In this document: one piece after another, positions 38,701-49,908 of the stretch
How the letters are laid out: each line of letters starts with the position of its first letter
How positions within the stretch are numbered: position 1 is the stretch's first letter
NCBI GenBank assembly: GCA_000310025.1
Contig: FN649728.1
Location: forward strand, 6,973,197 to 7,037,196
Source: Ectocarpus siliculosus
Taxonomy: Eukaryota; Sar; Phaeophyceae; Ectocarpales; Ectocarpaceae
Direction: 5' to 3'
DNA length: 64,000 bases
Notes under the pieces: model-generated
What the model was told of the DNA's origin: nothing
Databases searched by the model: none
The model's input: the letters and a program-made list of their open reading frames with translations, nothing else
Translations under genes and position numbers: made by a program

Positions 38701-39725
38701 AGCGCATAAACCGTCGTTTACGCTCTCGCCTGAATCACGAGGCCCTGGCGCTTCAAGAACTGCCCGAAGAACAGCACGCGGGAGAACACGAGCGGGGCGC
38801 TGAGGGCGAACAGGGCCCGGCCCTGGTGCACGTCGCTGTTGCGGATTCGGATGGTCAGCCCTCCCGCCAGCAGGAGCAGGGACAGGCTCTCTAGCCAGTT
38901 CCACTTGTCCCGCCAGAACTCCACGAAGCCCGCCCGCATCTGGAGGAGGTTGCTCACGATCTCGGCCTGCGTGTTTGTGGAACGAAACCAAACATCCCCC
39001 GTGGGGGTGGGTCCGCCGTGGGGACAGGGTTGGTGTTCAGAACTTTGATTGTCTTGTTGTTGTCTTGCCATCGGCCTCTGCTCAGTGCTTGTTAGCACCC
39101 GCACTGGTTGAAGTGACATGGACGTGTTACGTGGCCACAGGCTTCGAACAACCATGCACCGAAAAGGGATACCACACGCCTCGAACAACCAAAGAGGAAG
39201 CAACAAGGACACTTAAAAATCACCAAAACGACGACATAGCACAGCACGAATAGACGGAGGAACGTGATCGGTCATGCATCGCCCGACGAAACGTCGAAAG
39301 CATTCATGTTCTATTCTTCGGCGTTCGCATCGACTTCTTTCCCTCTTGTATCTCTCATTTTTTGGCACGAGACAATAGTCTCCCTTTCGTCTCTCCTTTA
39401 GCCACTCTGGAATAGCAGGGGGGACGCAGAAGGTCCCTTCCTCTTCCCGGAACCAGGCTGCCGGGCGAATACCGGACCAAATCACCCCGTTGCATGAATA
39501 CTCTCGGCGTTGATGGCCGCTGGCGCATGCATGCAAGAAAGCTACTTGTACTTGTGTGTGCACCCAAGCTGAGAGGTCGCATGTTCTTGAAGCCGTATTG
39601 TCGTTTGGGGTAGGCGCGAGGTGTGTAGTTCGACGGCCTGGGGCGGGATGCTTCTCGCTCGAGTGGCGCGTGGCAAAACAAGACGACGACGACAACAACA
39701 ACAACAACAACAACAACAACCAGCG

Positions 39726-39756
<31 letters not shown>

Positions 39757-39757
39757 A

Positions 39758-39818
<61 letters not shown>

Positions 39819-39822
39819 CAGC

Positions 39823-39860
<38 letters not shown>

Positions 39861-41350
39861 CCACAACAAAGCGCGCCAACTCACCATGACATGGAACGTC
39901 AGGGCAATCTCCGTGTTGCTGAGCTCGCCGTCGTCGCTTTCCAACGCCACCGCCGTGTAGAGCGCGAGCGTAATGAGGTGAACGTAGAAACCGAGCAGCA
40001 TCCGCATCACCGGCACCTGACACCACACACACACGTGCCCGGCCCCAAACGCACACACAAAAGAACCGGGGGCGTGATTAGGCCCATAGGCTACATGGTC
40101 CCGATATACATAGTGGAGCACAACAGCCCAAACACGTCCGAGAAACCCGAGAGAGCAGGAGTAGGGGTGTAGGAAACACCCGAAATAACGCGGACACACA
40201 CACTTACGGGCTGGTTTTCTGAAAAGGGGTGTTCCAATGGGGGGCGGGGGGGGGGCGAACTCTTGTGTTTCGCATGCCTTAGCGGTTAGACCATTGACCA
40301 CGCGTCCTCGAGAGGACGGAGCATTGTTTCCGCAGGACCGATCACCGATGGACAATGGTTTCTTCCTACTTTGCCAAAGGTAGTTCAAAATTTGTCGTCC
40401 CCAGCGTATCTATCCTATCGATATCATTTCTCGCCATTTAAATCCACTCCCTTTGCCCCACCACAGCTACCACCTTCTGGGGGGGGAGTATGACGCAAAG
40501 GATAAAATACACGCAACCGACAGAACCAATAAGGCGACAACGGAAAGCCTATTGCTACCCCATGACCCGCCAACCCAGATCGTCTTCAGCAAGCACCGTC
40601 CGCGATCCGATGGCACTGATCTTCCACGGGCGGTACCGTGACGAAGTATATCCCCGGCGTAGGCCCCCGGAAAAAAGCCTGCCCAAACACGAAGTTTGAT
40701 TACCGTGGGATACAACTGCTGTGGTAACCGTGGAATGACCGAGATACCTTGTAGTACGCCAAGGGCTTGGTGAGGATCCCGACCAGAACAAACTGCGCGC
40801 CGGGCAGAAAGGTTCCGCTGAAAATTGTTTCCCAGTCACTCGGCCTGTCGTGGAATCGCCGAAAGAAATGTCGGAGGGAGCACAGCGATGTAAAAAACGC
40901 GAGAACTCCCTCCATGACCATTCGTGTATGAAATTGGCTGAGAGTGGTTGTCGTGCGGTAAATGGCCTATCATATACAACGCTGTTAGTTCCATCACCGA
41001 TCCTGGACTCCTGTCTGTTGATAGAGATGCAATTCATAGTGTTGGTTTCGTGAAAACACTTGTACACAGGACGTAGCATACGCAAAGCTCGTGGGGGATA
41101 TAGTATATGACATACAAGTACATCCCTGAGCGAAAATGCAACGTCTTTTTGGGGTCCTCCTCGCCTTTCCGGAGGGGGCGTCAACGCCGCCGCCGCCCTC
41201 CGCCCCGTCCAGCCCAGCCCCTGCAGCAGCCTCTCGGTCGCAGACCCGGCGACGAAGCCGTCCGAGTACAGGAAGTCTCGCCCCTTGCGCCCGCGGCGCG
41301 TCCCCGAGGGGGCGGAGGAGGAGGGTGGGGCGCCGCCACCGCCCCCGCCC

Positions 41351-41399
<49 letters not shown>

Positions 41400-43242
41400 T
41401 GGCGGCGGTGTAGACGCTGCTGGCGCTTGCCGCACTAGCCACCGGCGCCCGAACGGGGCCGCTGGTTTCGAAAGACGTCCTCGTCCTCTTCTCCTCTCGC
41501 CCCCCGAGCAAGTCGTTCGAGTCTTGGAGGTCCGGGAGGCCGGCTACGAACCTGCAAGTGGCACGGGGCGGGCGAGTCATTATCTTTTTTTATAAAGGAT
41601 CACGTCGGTAATTTTGCCGCGGTCAAATTACCGCCCCGGTGGGCGGTACAGTACCGGGAAACCGCCGTTTTGTGTTTTTTACCGCCTCCGCCAAAGTTTT
41701 CGCCGCCGAAGAACGCGAAACCGCTCACTACTGCCGCCGAAAGCGTTACCGTATTATGGCCTTTACCCCTGCCGATGTCCGCCTAAGGAATCGGTACCGA
41801 CGTAACCCTTGGCTTTCTTGACTTGCCTTCGGCTTCGAACGTTCGGGCCGTTACGTCGAAACACACACGTACATACACGCACGCACGCGCTGGCGGGTGT
41901 GGTCAGACTCCCGTTTGGTGACCGACCAATACATCGCGGGAAGGAAAACCCCCTTTCACCTCCCCCAAATCACAACTGTCCAAACTGGAAGGCAAAGTAC
42001 CGCAGGAGGGGAGGGTAGAGAGGGGCTCTTCTGTGTGACCACGGGTTGGAATTATCGGCACTAGTGCTCTGAGCTCTGATTTGAAGTGAAGACAAAAAAA
42101 AAAAAAATGCACCCACGGGCCCCCGAACATATGTTATGCATACACCCTGCCGTGTTGGGAAAAGCGCATGCCTGTGGTACACGTACTCCAAAAACACCAG
42201 CGGCGACAAGTGTACACCAGCTCGTTGCGCTGAAAAAAAAAACAGAAACAAAATGATAAAAAAACTCGATGAAACTCCAAGATACGTGAACAGCCGAGCC
42301 TGTGCTGAAAAAACCTCTCACCGCATACCTGTAGCACATGTACTTGAACATGAGCGGCGCAATGCACAGGGTCTTCGAGAACTGTCTCTCCTGAAGCGCG
42401 AGCCTCAGAGGGCCCCGGAAGTCTCTGTCCCGCAGGACCCCGGCCACCTCCGGCTCGAGGACGGATTCGCAGCCGCCGACCCCCCCCGGGAAGCTGGCTA
42501 TCGTCTGCGGCAGCCGGTCTAGCACCGCACGGAGAAGGTCGTCCATGGCCTTCTGGAGGGCCTCGAGGCACCGGCTTTCTCTCTCGGGAGCGTTCTTGAG
42601 GGACTCTTCGAGGGCGACGGACAAGCTGCCATTGTTTTTTTTGGGGGGGGACCAGGGGCGTTTGTTCAGGAACATTATGTGTCAGCAGCGATATATATCC
42701 CGTAAGGAGTGCGAAAGCGTAACGGATTTTTGTTGAGAGAAGCTGGCCAACGTTTGGGGGGGTCGGCGGTCTTCGCGCAGCAAGCGCAAAACGAGAAACA
42801 AAATGGTACAAAATGCGAGCGCTAAATAACAATGAATGTTGTCTCGATTCAGAATAAGGTTCGTGGGGCATGTGGGGAGCAGCACATAGCACTGCTGGGT
42901 GTCAGCCACAATTTCACTGGGATCGGGAAGGATGGATGTACGAAGGCACTGAGCACAGACCGAAACGCTTTTAAATATGAAGACAACAGCAGCAACAACA
43001 ACAAATGAAAAAAAAAATGAGCACCTCAGGCCAGGGATGAAGGGGTTGTCGACGAAGGACAAGCCTCCCAAGAAGCAGTCCTTCATTTCCTCCAGCTTGA
43101 GGATTTCGGCGAGGGCTATCAGATCCTTCGGGTCCACAACCGCCCCGTAAGCGAAGAATACCGACATGGCCGGCAAAAGGTCGTGCGCGGGGTTAGATCC
43201 TTGAGGGCAGGCCTTGAAACCTTGGGTGCATGCCTCGCTCAT
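35786..43242 (-). CDS. TRP-like (transient receptor potential family) cation channel
   Basis: Probable cation channel of a cell membrane. Exons in transcript order: 43242-43025, 42625-42329, 41551-41116, 40817-40748 (or from 40937), 40016-39885, 38966-38730, 38116-38000, 37606-37449, 36815-35786; about 900 residues. S1 lies in MLLGFYVHLITLALYTAV, S3 follows EFWRDKWNWLESLSLLLL, S4 contains FSRVLFFGQFLKRQG, S5 begins MMTILFGEMLQF, the pore helix is VWLDVFKAMLGEVSVF, and S6 ends VMLLNLLIAVLS. The segment after S6 (AFRESKVRIMKLYVRI, then LPSPFNLP) matches the post-S6 region of TRP channels. The last exon adds two to three hydrophobic segments and a coiled coil. The 41551-41116 exon holds a poly-Gly run from a CCG repeat. 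Phases agree except between that exon and the next, where a boundary is wrong or an exon is missed. The true start may lie upstream. Confidence 0.85.
38727..38732 (-). other. Probable GC-AG splice donor of the TRP gene
   Basis: The exon 38966-38730 must end after ...LVIQ in phase 0 to join MMTILFGEMLQF of the next exon. At that point the sequence is CAG/GCGAGA. The nearest GT (GTAAAC, eight bases later) would give the wrong phase for the next exon. Confidence 0.6.
39691..39871. repeat. (CAA)n repeat in a TRP intron
   Basis: About 180 bases of interrupted CAA/ACA trinucleotides, between the S1/S2 exon and the S3/S4 exon. It gives long Asn/Gln/Thr and Cys/Val/Leu ORFs that are not genes. Confidence 0.95.
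40230..40482 (+). repeat. Dispersed repeat copy 2, tRNA-like head (SINE candidate)
   Basis: Partner of the copy at 22130-22380, same orientation, in an intron of the TRP gene. The head GCCTTAGCGGTTAGACC is closer to a tRNA A box than in copy 1. Confidence 0.6.
41338..41402. repeat. (CCG)n repeat encoding poly-Gly in the TRP gene
   Basis: A near-pure CCG run that codes on the minus strand for more than 15 consecutive Gly in the N-terminal cytoplasmic region. The frame is open on both sides, so its length is presumably held to multiples of three. Confidence 0.85.
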
Positions 43243-44049
43243 CTGAAACCCACGTAGCGGGGGGGGAACACGAAACAAGGCCGACGGGGGGATAGGGGCG
43301 GAGAGTCTCAGCGGAGAGCCTCCGAGTTGATGTTACCCTCTCCCAGCTTTCGCTTGCAACTGTGCACCTCTGTGTGCCCCGTATGCGTGCGCGATATACG
43401 GACTTCTCGCTTGTGTTATTCCTTGTTTGCTACGTATACCTTAGGTTGTATACGTGAGATACAACCCCCCCCGGACCGTTTGCCAAAGCTTGGTAACTCT
43501 GCAGCACAAACAGTGACGGTGCCGAACATGGAGGCATCGGAACTGTCTCGTCGAGAGCTATGCAAGTGTGTATCATTCGATTTCGGCATCCAGTTCGTCG
43601 TGGAGTACTCGAGCTTTCAAAATTGGTTAGGGAGGCATGGTGTCTTGTATGCAACACACGGTACTTTCGTCGTGAAAACCACAGAACATGATATGAGGTC
43701 TCAACCGCAGTGCCATGAAAAAAGGAGACACATGTGCCAACAAAAGTGTTACACATTCGGCCACAACCCCCCCCTCCCTCTCTCAAGGAAAATCCGATTT
43801 GGCGCAGCAAACCCAAGGATCATGACCAGCTCCTGGCTCACCCTTGTGAATCGTAGCTTGGGCCGGCGAATCCCGGGTATGTTCCGGCATTGTAGGAATG
43901 CGAGGTCTAACGACTGCGGCATGCATCTACATGAGTACACCCCGCCTCCCTTTCCCGCCCTTCGGGGCATGCCTACAACACACAGATCTCCGAAAGTCTC
44001 GTGATCTCCGAAAATCTCGTCGTTCGTGACCCGGAGATCTTTCGAGTCT

Positions 44050-44095
44050 TCTCTGTCTGTCTGTCTGTCTGTCTGCCTGTCTGTCTGTCTGTCTC
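44050..44095. repeat. (TCTG)n microsatellite
   Basis: About ten tetranucleotide units with one variant, followed by CT/CCCT-rich sequence. Confidence 0.9.
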
Positions 44096-44174
44096 TGTCT
44101 CTCTCCCTCTCCCTCCCTCTCCCTCCCTCCCTCTCTTTGTTTATATACATATCGTTACGCGCTGGCTGACGCAC

Positions 44175-44309
44175 ATCTCGAGGAAGCAGGGACTTCGAAA
44201 ACACCTCCGCCCAGGCCCAAGACGAGTGTCGGTTGCCGCGGTGAGCGATATCTCTGAAGAATCTAGTCGTCGTGATGTCCCCTCCGTCAGTCGGTCGCAA
44301 AGCCTCCAT
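44175..44309 (-). other. Candidate upstream exon of the TRP gene
   Basis: ATG 44309 opens 45 codons (including RFFRDIAHRGNRHSSWAWAE) up to the donor GAT/GTGCGT in phase 0, matching the phase-0 start of the first firm TRP exon at 43242. The fit of phase and donor is the only evidence. Confidence 0.35.
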
Positions 44310-45966
44310 CCCCTAAAAACAAAACGCAAACCAGAAGAACTTTCAGTGAGTATAAGCAAGGGTGCCCTCTGGAGAGGGCTGGCTCATGAGAGGAGGAGCA
44401 CCGCAGAGTCATCAAAGGGCGTGATGAAATATGAAACAGGAACGTCAAAGGGCTGGCTGCCAGCTTACTGTGACGTTGTCCAAGCCCGAATAGCCCGCGA
44501 AGCTGACCGTGCTTCGACCCGAAGAGCCCCGCGAGCCACACTGAATGAAACAGAAAACACTTCCTTCCTGAATTATTACATAACCGTGTATGTACAGCAG
44601 TTAGCGTCCGCACTAAAGAAGTACAGTTTAAATTTGGCTGAGACTTGTTTCAAATCTTCTCTATGAAGCACCCCAACAGTGACTATAGTATAGGTTCTAG
44701 TGTAGGATTGTTGACTGAGCAGCTGTTGCTGTAGCCAAGTTCTGATGTTCTTAGCCTGAGTTTCTTAACCCCCAGGTTCCCAAGCGCGGGCTCTAACCGC
44801 GTATAAACAAACCACTAACACTTGTAAGGGACGGCACACACCTGCAGGGAGTGGTCAGCGACTGGTTGAATGTAAGCATCACATTGAACCATCGCTATGG
44901 ATGATGTTGCGTCGGGCTGACCCCAACACTCGACACGGCCTTCGCTCGACAACGGTCATCAAGGAGTTGCTTGCAGAAACGTTCTGATCCGTAGAGAAGA
45001 GTCTAGAACCACACGCAGGCAGCTAACCTCCGTGTGGTGCCTACTGCTGCAGGCTGGAGTTGTGTGATTTAAAAGACTGGTAAACTGGTATCTGCCGTGC
45101 TGTCGAGTATTCCAGAACGCAAGCTTGATCACTCCAAGACGGTCTACGTGTATCTGCTCCTGCTCTCCCCCGAAACCCACAGTCTATCTCTGCCCTATGC
45201 ACGTAAATGTAATAGCAACAGTAAGTGACGTTGACGTTTTCTTTCTTCTGGGAAGTGCTCAGATCGTTTCGCCCACATTCACGCAGTCTATTTGCTCACA
45301 AAGGCACTCTCATCCCCTGCTAGTTACATCCTGTTCGCACATCATTCCTGGGCAGCGGGTAATTGCCGAGAACCGCCGCCACCGCCCTGAAGCTCTCCAG
45401 ACCCTCTCCCTCCGCCGCCGCCGCCGCTGCAGGTGCGGCACCCCCCAGGATGTGTCGGCCGCGGGGCCACCTCTCCCCCATCGCCTGCAACACCCGCGAC
45501 ACCTTTTAGACCGCGCACGCCGGCGGGGAGGGGGGGTCGTCGTGCAGCGATGCGGTGGGTTTGCGGGGTAATTTAGCCAGCGTGAGTGGGGGATCAATTC
45601 GAGAGCGAGGCGTGTGTGCAAGGATGGCTGTGTTCGTTCTGCAGCTGGGAGGGAATGTCTGGGTCAATCGGAGAGCGGAGAGTCGTTGTGGTCGTGAATG
45701 GTCGAAATGACGTCTCGTTGATGCAATGCGACACGCGACGGCCATGCCCTATGCATACGACTCTGTTGTTGTCGTAGCTGTTGTGGTGGTGTGGTTTTTC
45801 TGATGCTTTTACTTTGGTAACGCAAACCCTGACTTAAAAGTTTCAACTCTCCTAGTACCCAGTCCCTCCGCAAAAAACACATGTCACAAAAATGTTTGTC
45901 AGCCATTGGTCGAGGGACTACAGCAGTCCCTCTCTAAAGAATCTGAGCTCTTTGCCAGACGAAGGG

Positions 45967-46034
45967 TGACTTGACTTCAGTACGAAAAGTGTCCCCAAAC
46001 ACGTGGGGACACGTTTCATACTGAAACCAAGTCA
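45967..46034. repeat. Near-perfect hairpin, 31-bp arms, 6-base loop
   Basis: The left arm 45967-45997 begins TGACTTGACTTCAGTA and ends GTGTCCCCA. The right arm 46004-46034 is its reverse complement with about five mismatches; the loop is AACACG. Length and pairing are in the range of a small-RNA precursor or a tiny foldback element. Confidence 0.8.
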
Positions 46035-46311
46035 GAAAAAAAAATCCAGCACCAGGCGATGTACAGCAGTTTTACGATCGAGGGGGCACGCGGGTTGGGA
46101 GATGTGAGCAGCAAGTCAGAGGCCCAGGAGAGGAATCACACAGCATACCATCACACAGCGTACCAACTCAGCCCGAGCATGATAGACCAAGGGTTCTCAC
46201 GTGCGTTGCACACAGCGGAGCCTAGGACGACTACAGTGCGATAAATAGGCATTTGAGTGCTATGTCCCCAAAGTGTCCCTATTTGGCCTTCCAGTACTGG
46301 GAGGGTTAACA

Positions 46312-46316
46312 GCAGT

Positions 46317-46347
<31 letters not shown>
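46312..46347. repeat. (CAG)n trinucleotide repeat
   Basis: About eleven CAG units, then interrupted CAA/CAG sequence. Confidence 0.9.
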
Positions 46348-46350
<3 letters not shown>

Positions 46351-47519
46351 ACAGCAACAACAGCAGCAAGAACGTGCATCTGTTGGTTTCCCCGCAGGTG
46401 ACAACAAATACTGGCTGTAGATACTGGGATGTGAGCCTTGAACGAAATAAGAGCGTTCCGCTCAATGTACAGCGACACATGCAGCGCATACGCATTGCTG
46501 TACATGCGTTGTACAGACACCCTTCGAAATGATCGCGCGGCTGCTCTCACGAACAAACGGCGTTTGTGTGGAGGGCTCAATAACATGTTACAGAAACCGT
46601 GCAAATTACCTCATCGTCTGCTCGTCCTCCTCCTCCTTCTCCTCCTCCTCTTCGTCTCCCTCCCCGTCCCGCTGTTGCTTTTGCAGCAGCTAGATCATTA
46701 TGCGCATCATCATCATCCGCAACCACCTCGTCGTCCTCCTTCTCGTCATCCTTGCCTTCACGCGAAAACGATGCCTGCATTGTTATTGCCCCGCAAGCTG
46801 TGTCTCGAGCTCTCCTCCTAGCAGTAACAAGACAGAGGGAATGTTGTTTTCTGTGAGAGACGCAGCTATGTGCTAACAGCAGCAGCAGTTGGCAGAGATG
46901 AAACGGCCACTAGGGAGGGGTATGCGGCGCTCGCAAACAATGGGTGTGCTGCAGCTGTGCATATTCTATGGTGATTGGCAGCGGTGCGGCGGCCATTAGA
47001 GAGGAAGGAATAATCATCTCCGGAGATCTCGTACTTTGTGTGTCTCTCACACCTCACACGCGGTGCTCGCTAACAATCGGGTGTATTCTATTGCATGTAG
47101 CGGCTGCGCCTTCTCTTCCTGCGGCCCGTCGTTCCACGGACCTTCTCTTGATTTAACGCGATGCCGTGTAGCAGGCAAAGTTATCATGCGTGGCGGGTGT
47201 CGACGGACCAGAGGGTGCAGTATCACACCACACCGACACCACAACCCCCTCCTCTGCGGACAAACTGCGGCAACCAAATATTGTTCGGTTTTGTTTCTTC
47301 GTACATGTATGGACACGCCACCAACATCACCCAAACCAGATCATACGGAAGCCGCAACCGAGCGTAACAGCCTGCCAACAAGCCACAAGGCCAAACTTTA
47401 CCTGTTCTCGAGCAATGGTCCGACGAGACGTGAGTGATGCCGCCGGGCTTGTTGGGCCACCTGCTCGACAGAGGCGCCAACAAGCCAACAAGTCGGCCCT
47501 TTCGGCCATCAGGCGTTTC

Positions 47520-48070
47520 GAATCAAGCGGCCATACGGTTCGGGGTCCCCATTCATGTTACTACACAGCCTACCTACACAGTAAGAACGGGAAGGGGAAC
47601 TGCGGGCTCTTGGCGGTGATTCTCCTCGCCTTATGATGTGATGGCGGGATGGGCGCACGCAATGCGCAGAAGATACTGTCTCTGGACGTTGCGGATTCCG
47701 AGACTGTGGCGATCTGGGAGAACTTCCTGTTTGTCTTCCGGGGGCGTATATGTACAGGGTGGTGGAGATCAAGGAGTTGGCCATGTCGGCTGCGAACCTC
47801 GGCAGTCAGCGCGACTGGAATAGTAAATCATGCTCCGGGTAGCATCTTTTCTCGACGACAACGCCGTCATGCTGGCCGGGAAGCTTTTCGGGCTTCAGGT
47901 GCAGATCGTCCAGGTGAACGACGATACCCGACAGCTGTACGACGCCACGGGAAGCTCCCACGGACGAGCTTGGAGCATCTCGTCCTCTGAGGCAATAGTT
48001 GGTGCTGCACCGCCCGCACTATGCACATTTCGAGGCTCTTGTCTCCAAGTTCAGATCCGTGGCTCACGAA
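47520..48070 (+). pseudogene. Possible OTU-like cysteine peptidase remnant, frame-broken
   Basis: A frame carries NGKGNCGLLAVILLAL (the G-N-C part at 47595-47603), resembling the catalytic Cys box of OTU-family deubiquitinases. It is cut by TGA at 47634-47636 and continues in the same frame with an amphipathic helix (NAQKILSLDVADSETVAIW). The likely continuation then shifts frame twice (MLAGKLFGLQVQIVQVNDD near 47870, then LHRPHYAHFEALVSKF near 48010), where a His-containing stretch would fit the end of an OTU fold. A decayed gene or mobile element is likelier than a spliced gene, since the breaks lack good splice sites. Confidence 0.35.
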
Positions 48071-48280
48071 AATGTCTTGTTTTGTTTCGTGTGCCGAACT
48101 ATGTAGTCTATGTGCAGTATGTACCACACATTTACCCGTTAGAATACTCACTCCCACTCCCACACTTCTTTTCTCACCAGGCAAGCATGACACACCCAGT
48201 GGGTGGCCCTTGTGGACCCAACGACGTCAGCTGGGTGGTGGACTACCTCACTGAGCTTTTGGAGATGAACTTTCAGACGC

Positions 48281-49741
48281 TTATTGTGGCCGAGATGCAG
48301 AGACGGACGGTGAGACGGACAGGGCTGCCGCCGATGCAGAGGCGGACGGTGAGGCGGACGGCGAGACGGACAGTGACGAGGCCCCTCCCGAGACGGTTTC
48401 GGAGGTAAGCAGAGTTCGGGTCAAGTTGGAACGTGTTTGTCTGGCTCGCTTCGAGGTGTGTATATATTTTTGGTCGATCTATGTACGTAACTTCTTCTGT
48501 TTCACTATCGGTTTGTTCTCAGGGGAAGGCCATCGCGTACCACACAGGCAACATGATGTACAGTGTGCTGCTGGACATGGGCGAGGAGGACGCCCCCCAG
48601 GAGCACGTGGTGGGCGTGGAGGCCGACCCCCAGGAGTGCGTGGGCGCGGAGGACGACCCCCAGGAGCATGTGGACGAGGAGGACGAATGGATGCCGCGGG
48701 TTCGTGTAACCACGCCTCGCAGCTGGCGGAGGACTGGTCATTGTCAACTCAAGCGCCGGAACCGGCGCCTCCGCGAGAAACGCCGCCGCCGCCGCCAAAG
48801 ACGCGGGGCCGGTGGCCATCGTCGACGTGCCCCAATACGAGGTGGAGCTAGCACGGGGGACGGACTGGTGTGTTGCTTGTTTTTGTCGTCTCGTATGTCA
48901 GGCAGAGCGAATAGATAACAGACATTGTCTTTGTTTGCGTTGTCTCCTAGGATTGTTTATGTTTAATTATACGACAGGTCTGTACCTCGTACACTATACG
49001 TCGAACGCTTCGACTGCTTTGAAGGAGGTGTCTGGGAGGCCGAAGCGAACAACTCGGGTGAAGCACCCCCGCCCCCCGATGAGGTGCGAGTTATGGCAGT
49101 CTCTGCGCGAATGAGATTGCTTGGTACTAGAAACCACACAAAGATGTATGGTCAAGACACCAAGAGCCCTATAGAACGCAGCTTGTGCGCATGGTGGCTG
49201 GGAGAAAAGGTCGTGTTGTGGGAAGCCCAGCAGAAGCGGGAAGCCCTGGAGACGCAGAAGGCGATGACTACAGTGGAGTGCATGGAGTGCAACAAGAAGA
49301 CACCGGTCGAGACTTGTTGTTCTTTTAGCCACAGAATGTAGCACTGACATCCTTACATGCCTCGCCATGTGTACCTTCAATGTTTCGTACTTACTTGCGT
49401 TTATCGCGTCCTGCCATTGCTCGCATTCCCTTGAACAGTGGTTCTGCGACGAGTGCAAGGAGGAGAGAGGGGGGGCAGAGCCGGTACAAACGATGGACGT
49501 GGAAGGTCCGACGGAGTCGACACGTGTACCACAACCGTAGCAGCAGCCGATGGAACGGGCCCCCGCGTCGACGTTAGCGAACGCGAGCACGGCCACTAAA
49601 AGGAAGGGGCGCACTACATCGAAGAGGGGACACAAAGCTGGCAAGGCTGCAGCTGGTTCGACGGCTCGCAAGGTGGGCAAACGGCGCGTCCGGAAGCCAG
49701 CTAGGGTCACTGCGAAGGGGTATATATGCGTGCATGCTTGA
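48281..49741 (+). pseudogene. Degraded ORF series with acidic linker, repeat and C4 zinc finger
   Basis: An acidic stretch (GETDRAADAEADGEADGETD) ends at donor GAG/GTAAGC (48404). The next piece begins after TTCTCAG at 48523 (GKAIAYHTGNMMYSVLLDMG) and contains three repeats of a unit like DPQEHV. The frame then changes (VAIVDVPQYEVELARGTDW), splices in phase to LYVERFDCFEGGVWEAE, and ends with CMEC (about 49278-49290) plus WFCDECKEE (from 49439), which together look like a C4 zinc finger. TAG at 49538-49540 interrupts the frame, which continues with a Lys/Arg/Ala-rich tail to 49741. The mixture of good splice sites and broken frames suggests a decaying gene or mobile-element protein. Confidence 0.35.
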
Positions 49742-49908
49742 AGCTTGGTGGGATGACCGGAGTGAAAAAAGTCTTGGAGTAAAGCAAGGCAAACGCCGAG
49801 AGATGTAAAGGAAGGAGTAAGGGGGTACGGTTCCCCGTGCGGGAAGGACCCGCCCATTGCAATCACCTCCATCCCTCTCATCGCCAAACTACTCACTTCA
49901 GGGTCGTG

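Larger units (their letters stand above)
45320..46774 (-). other. Two candidate exons of an unknown minus-strand gene
   Basis: The first piece (46774-46610) runs from acceptor AATGCAG to donor GAG/GTAATT in phase 0. It is very acidic (DDEKEDDEVVADDDD) and then Gly/Arg-rich. The second (45484-45320) starts after GTTGCAG in phase 0, reads AMGERWPRGRHILGG, an Ala run and ESFRAVAAVLGNYPLPRN, and ends at a TAA. Joined they keep frame, but no start was found. Function unknown. Confidence 0.3.

Noticed and set aside
39213-40388. 391-codon minus-strand ORF with long Leu/Val/Cys runs
   Set aside because: Mostly the CAA repeat read through an intron; only 40016-39885 within it is a real (TRP) exon.
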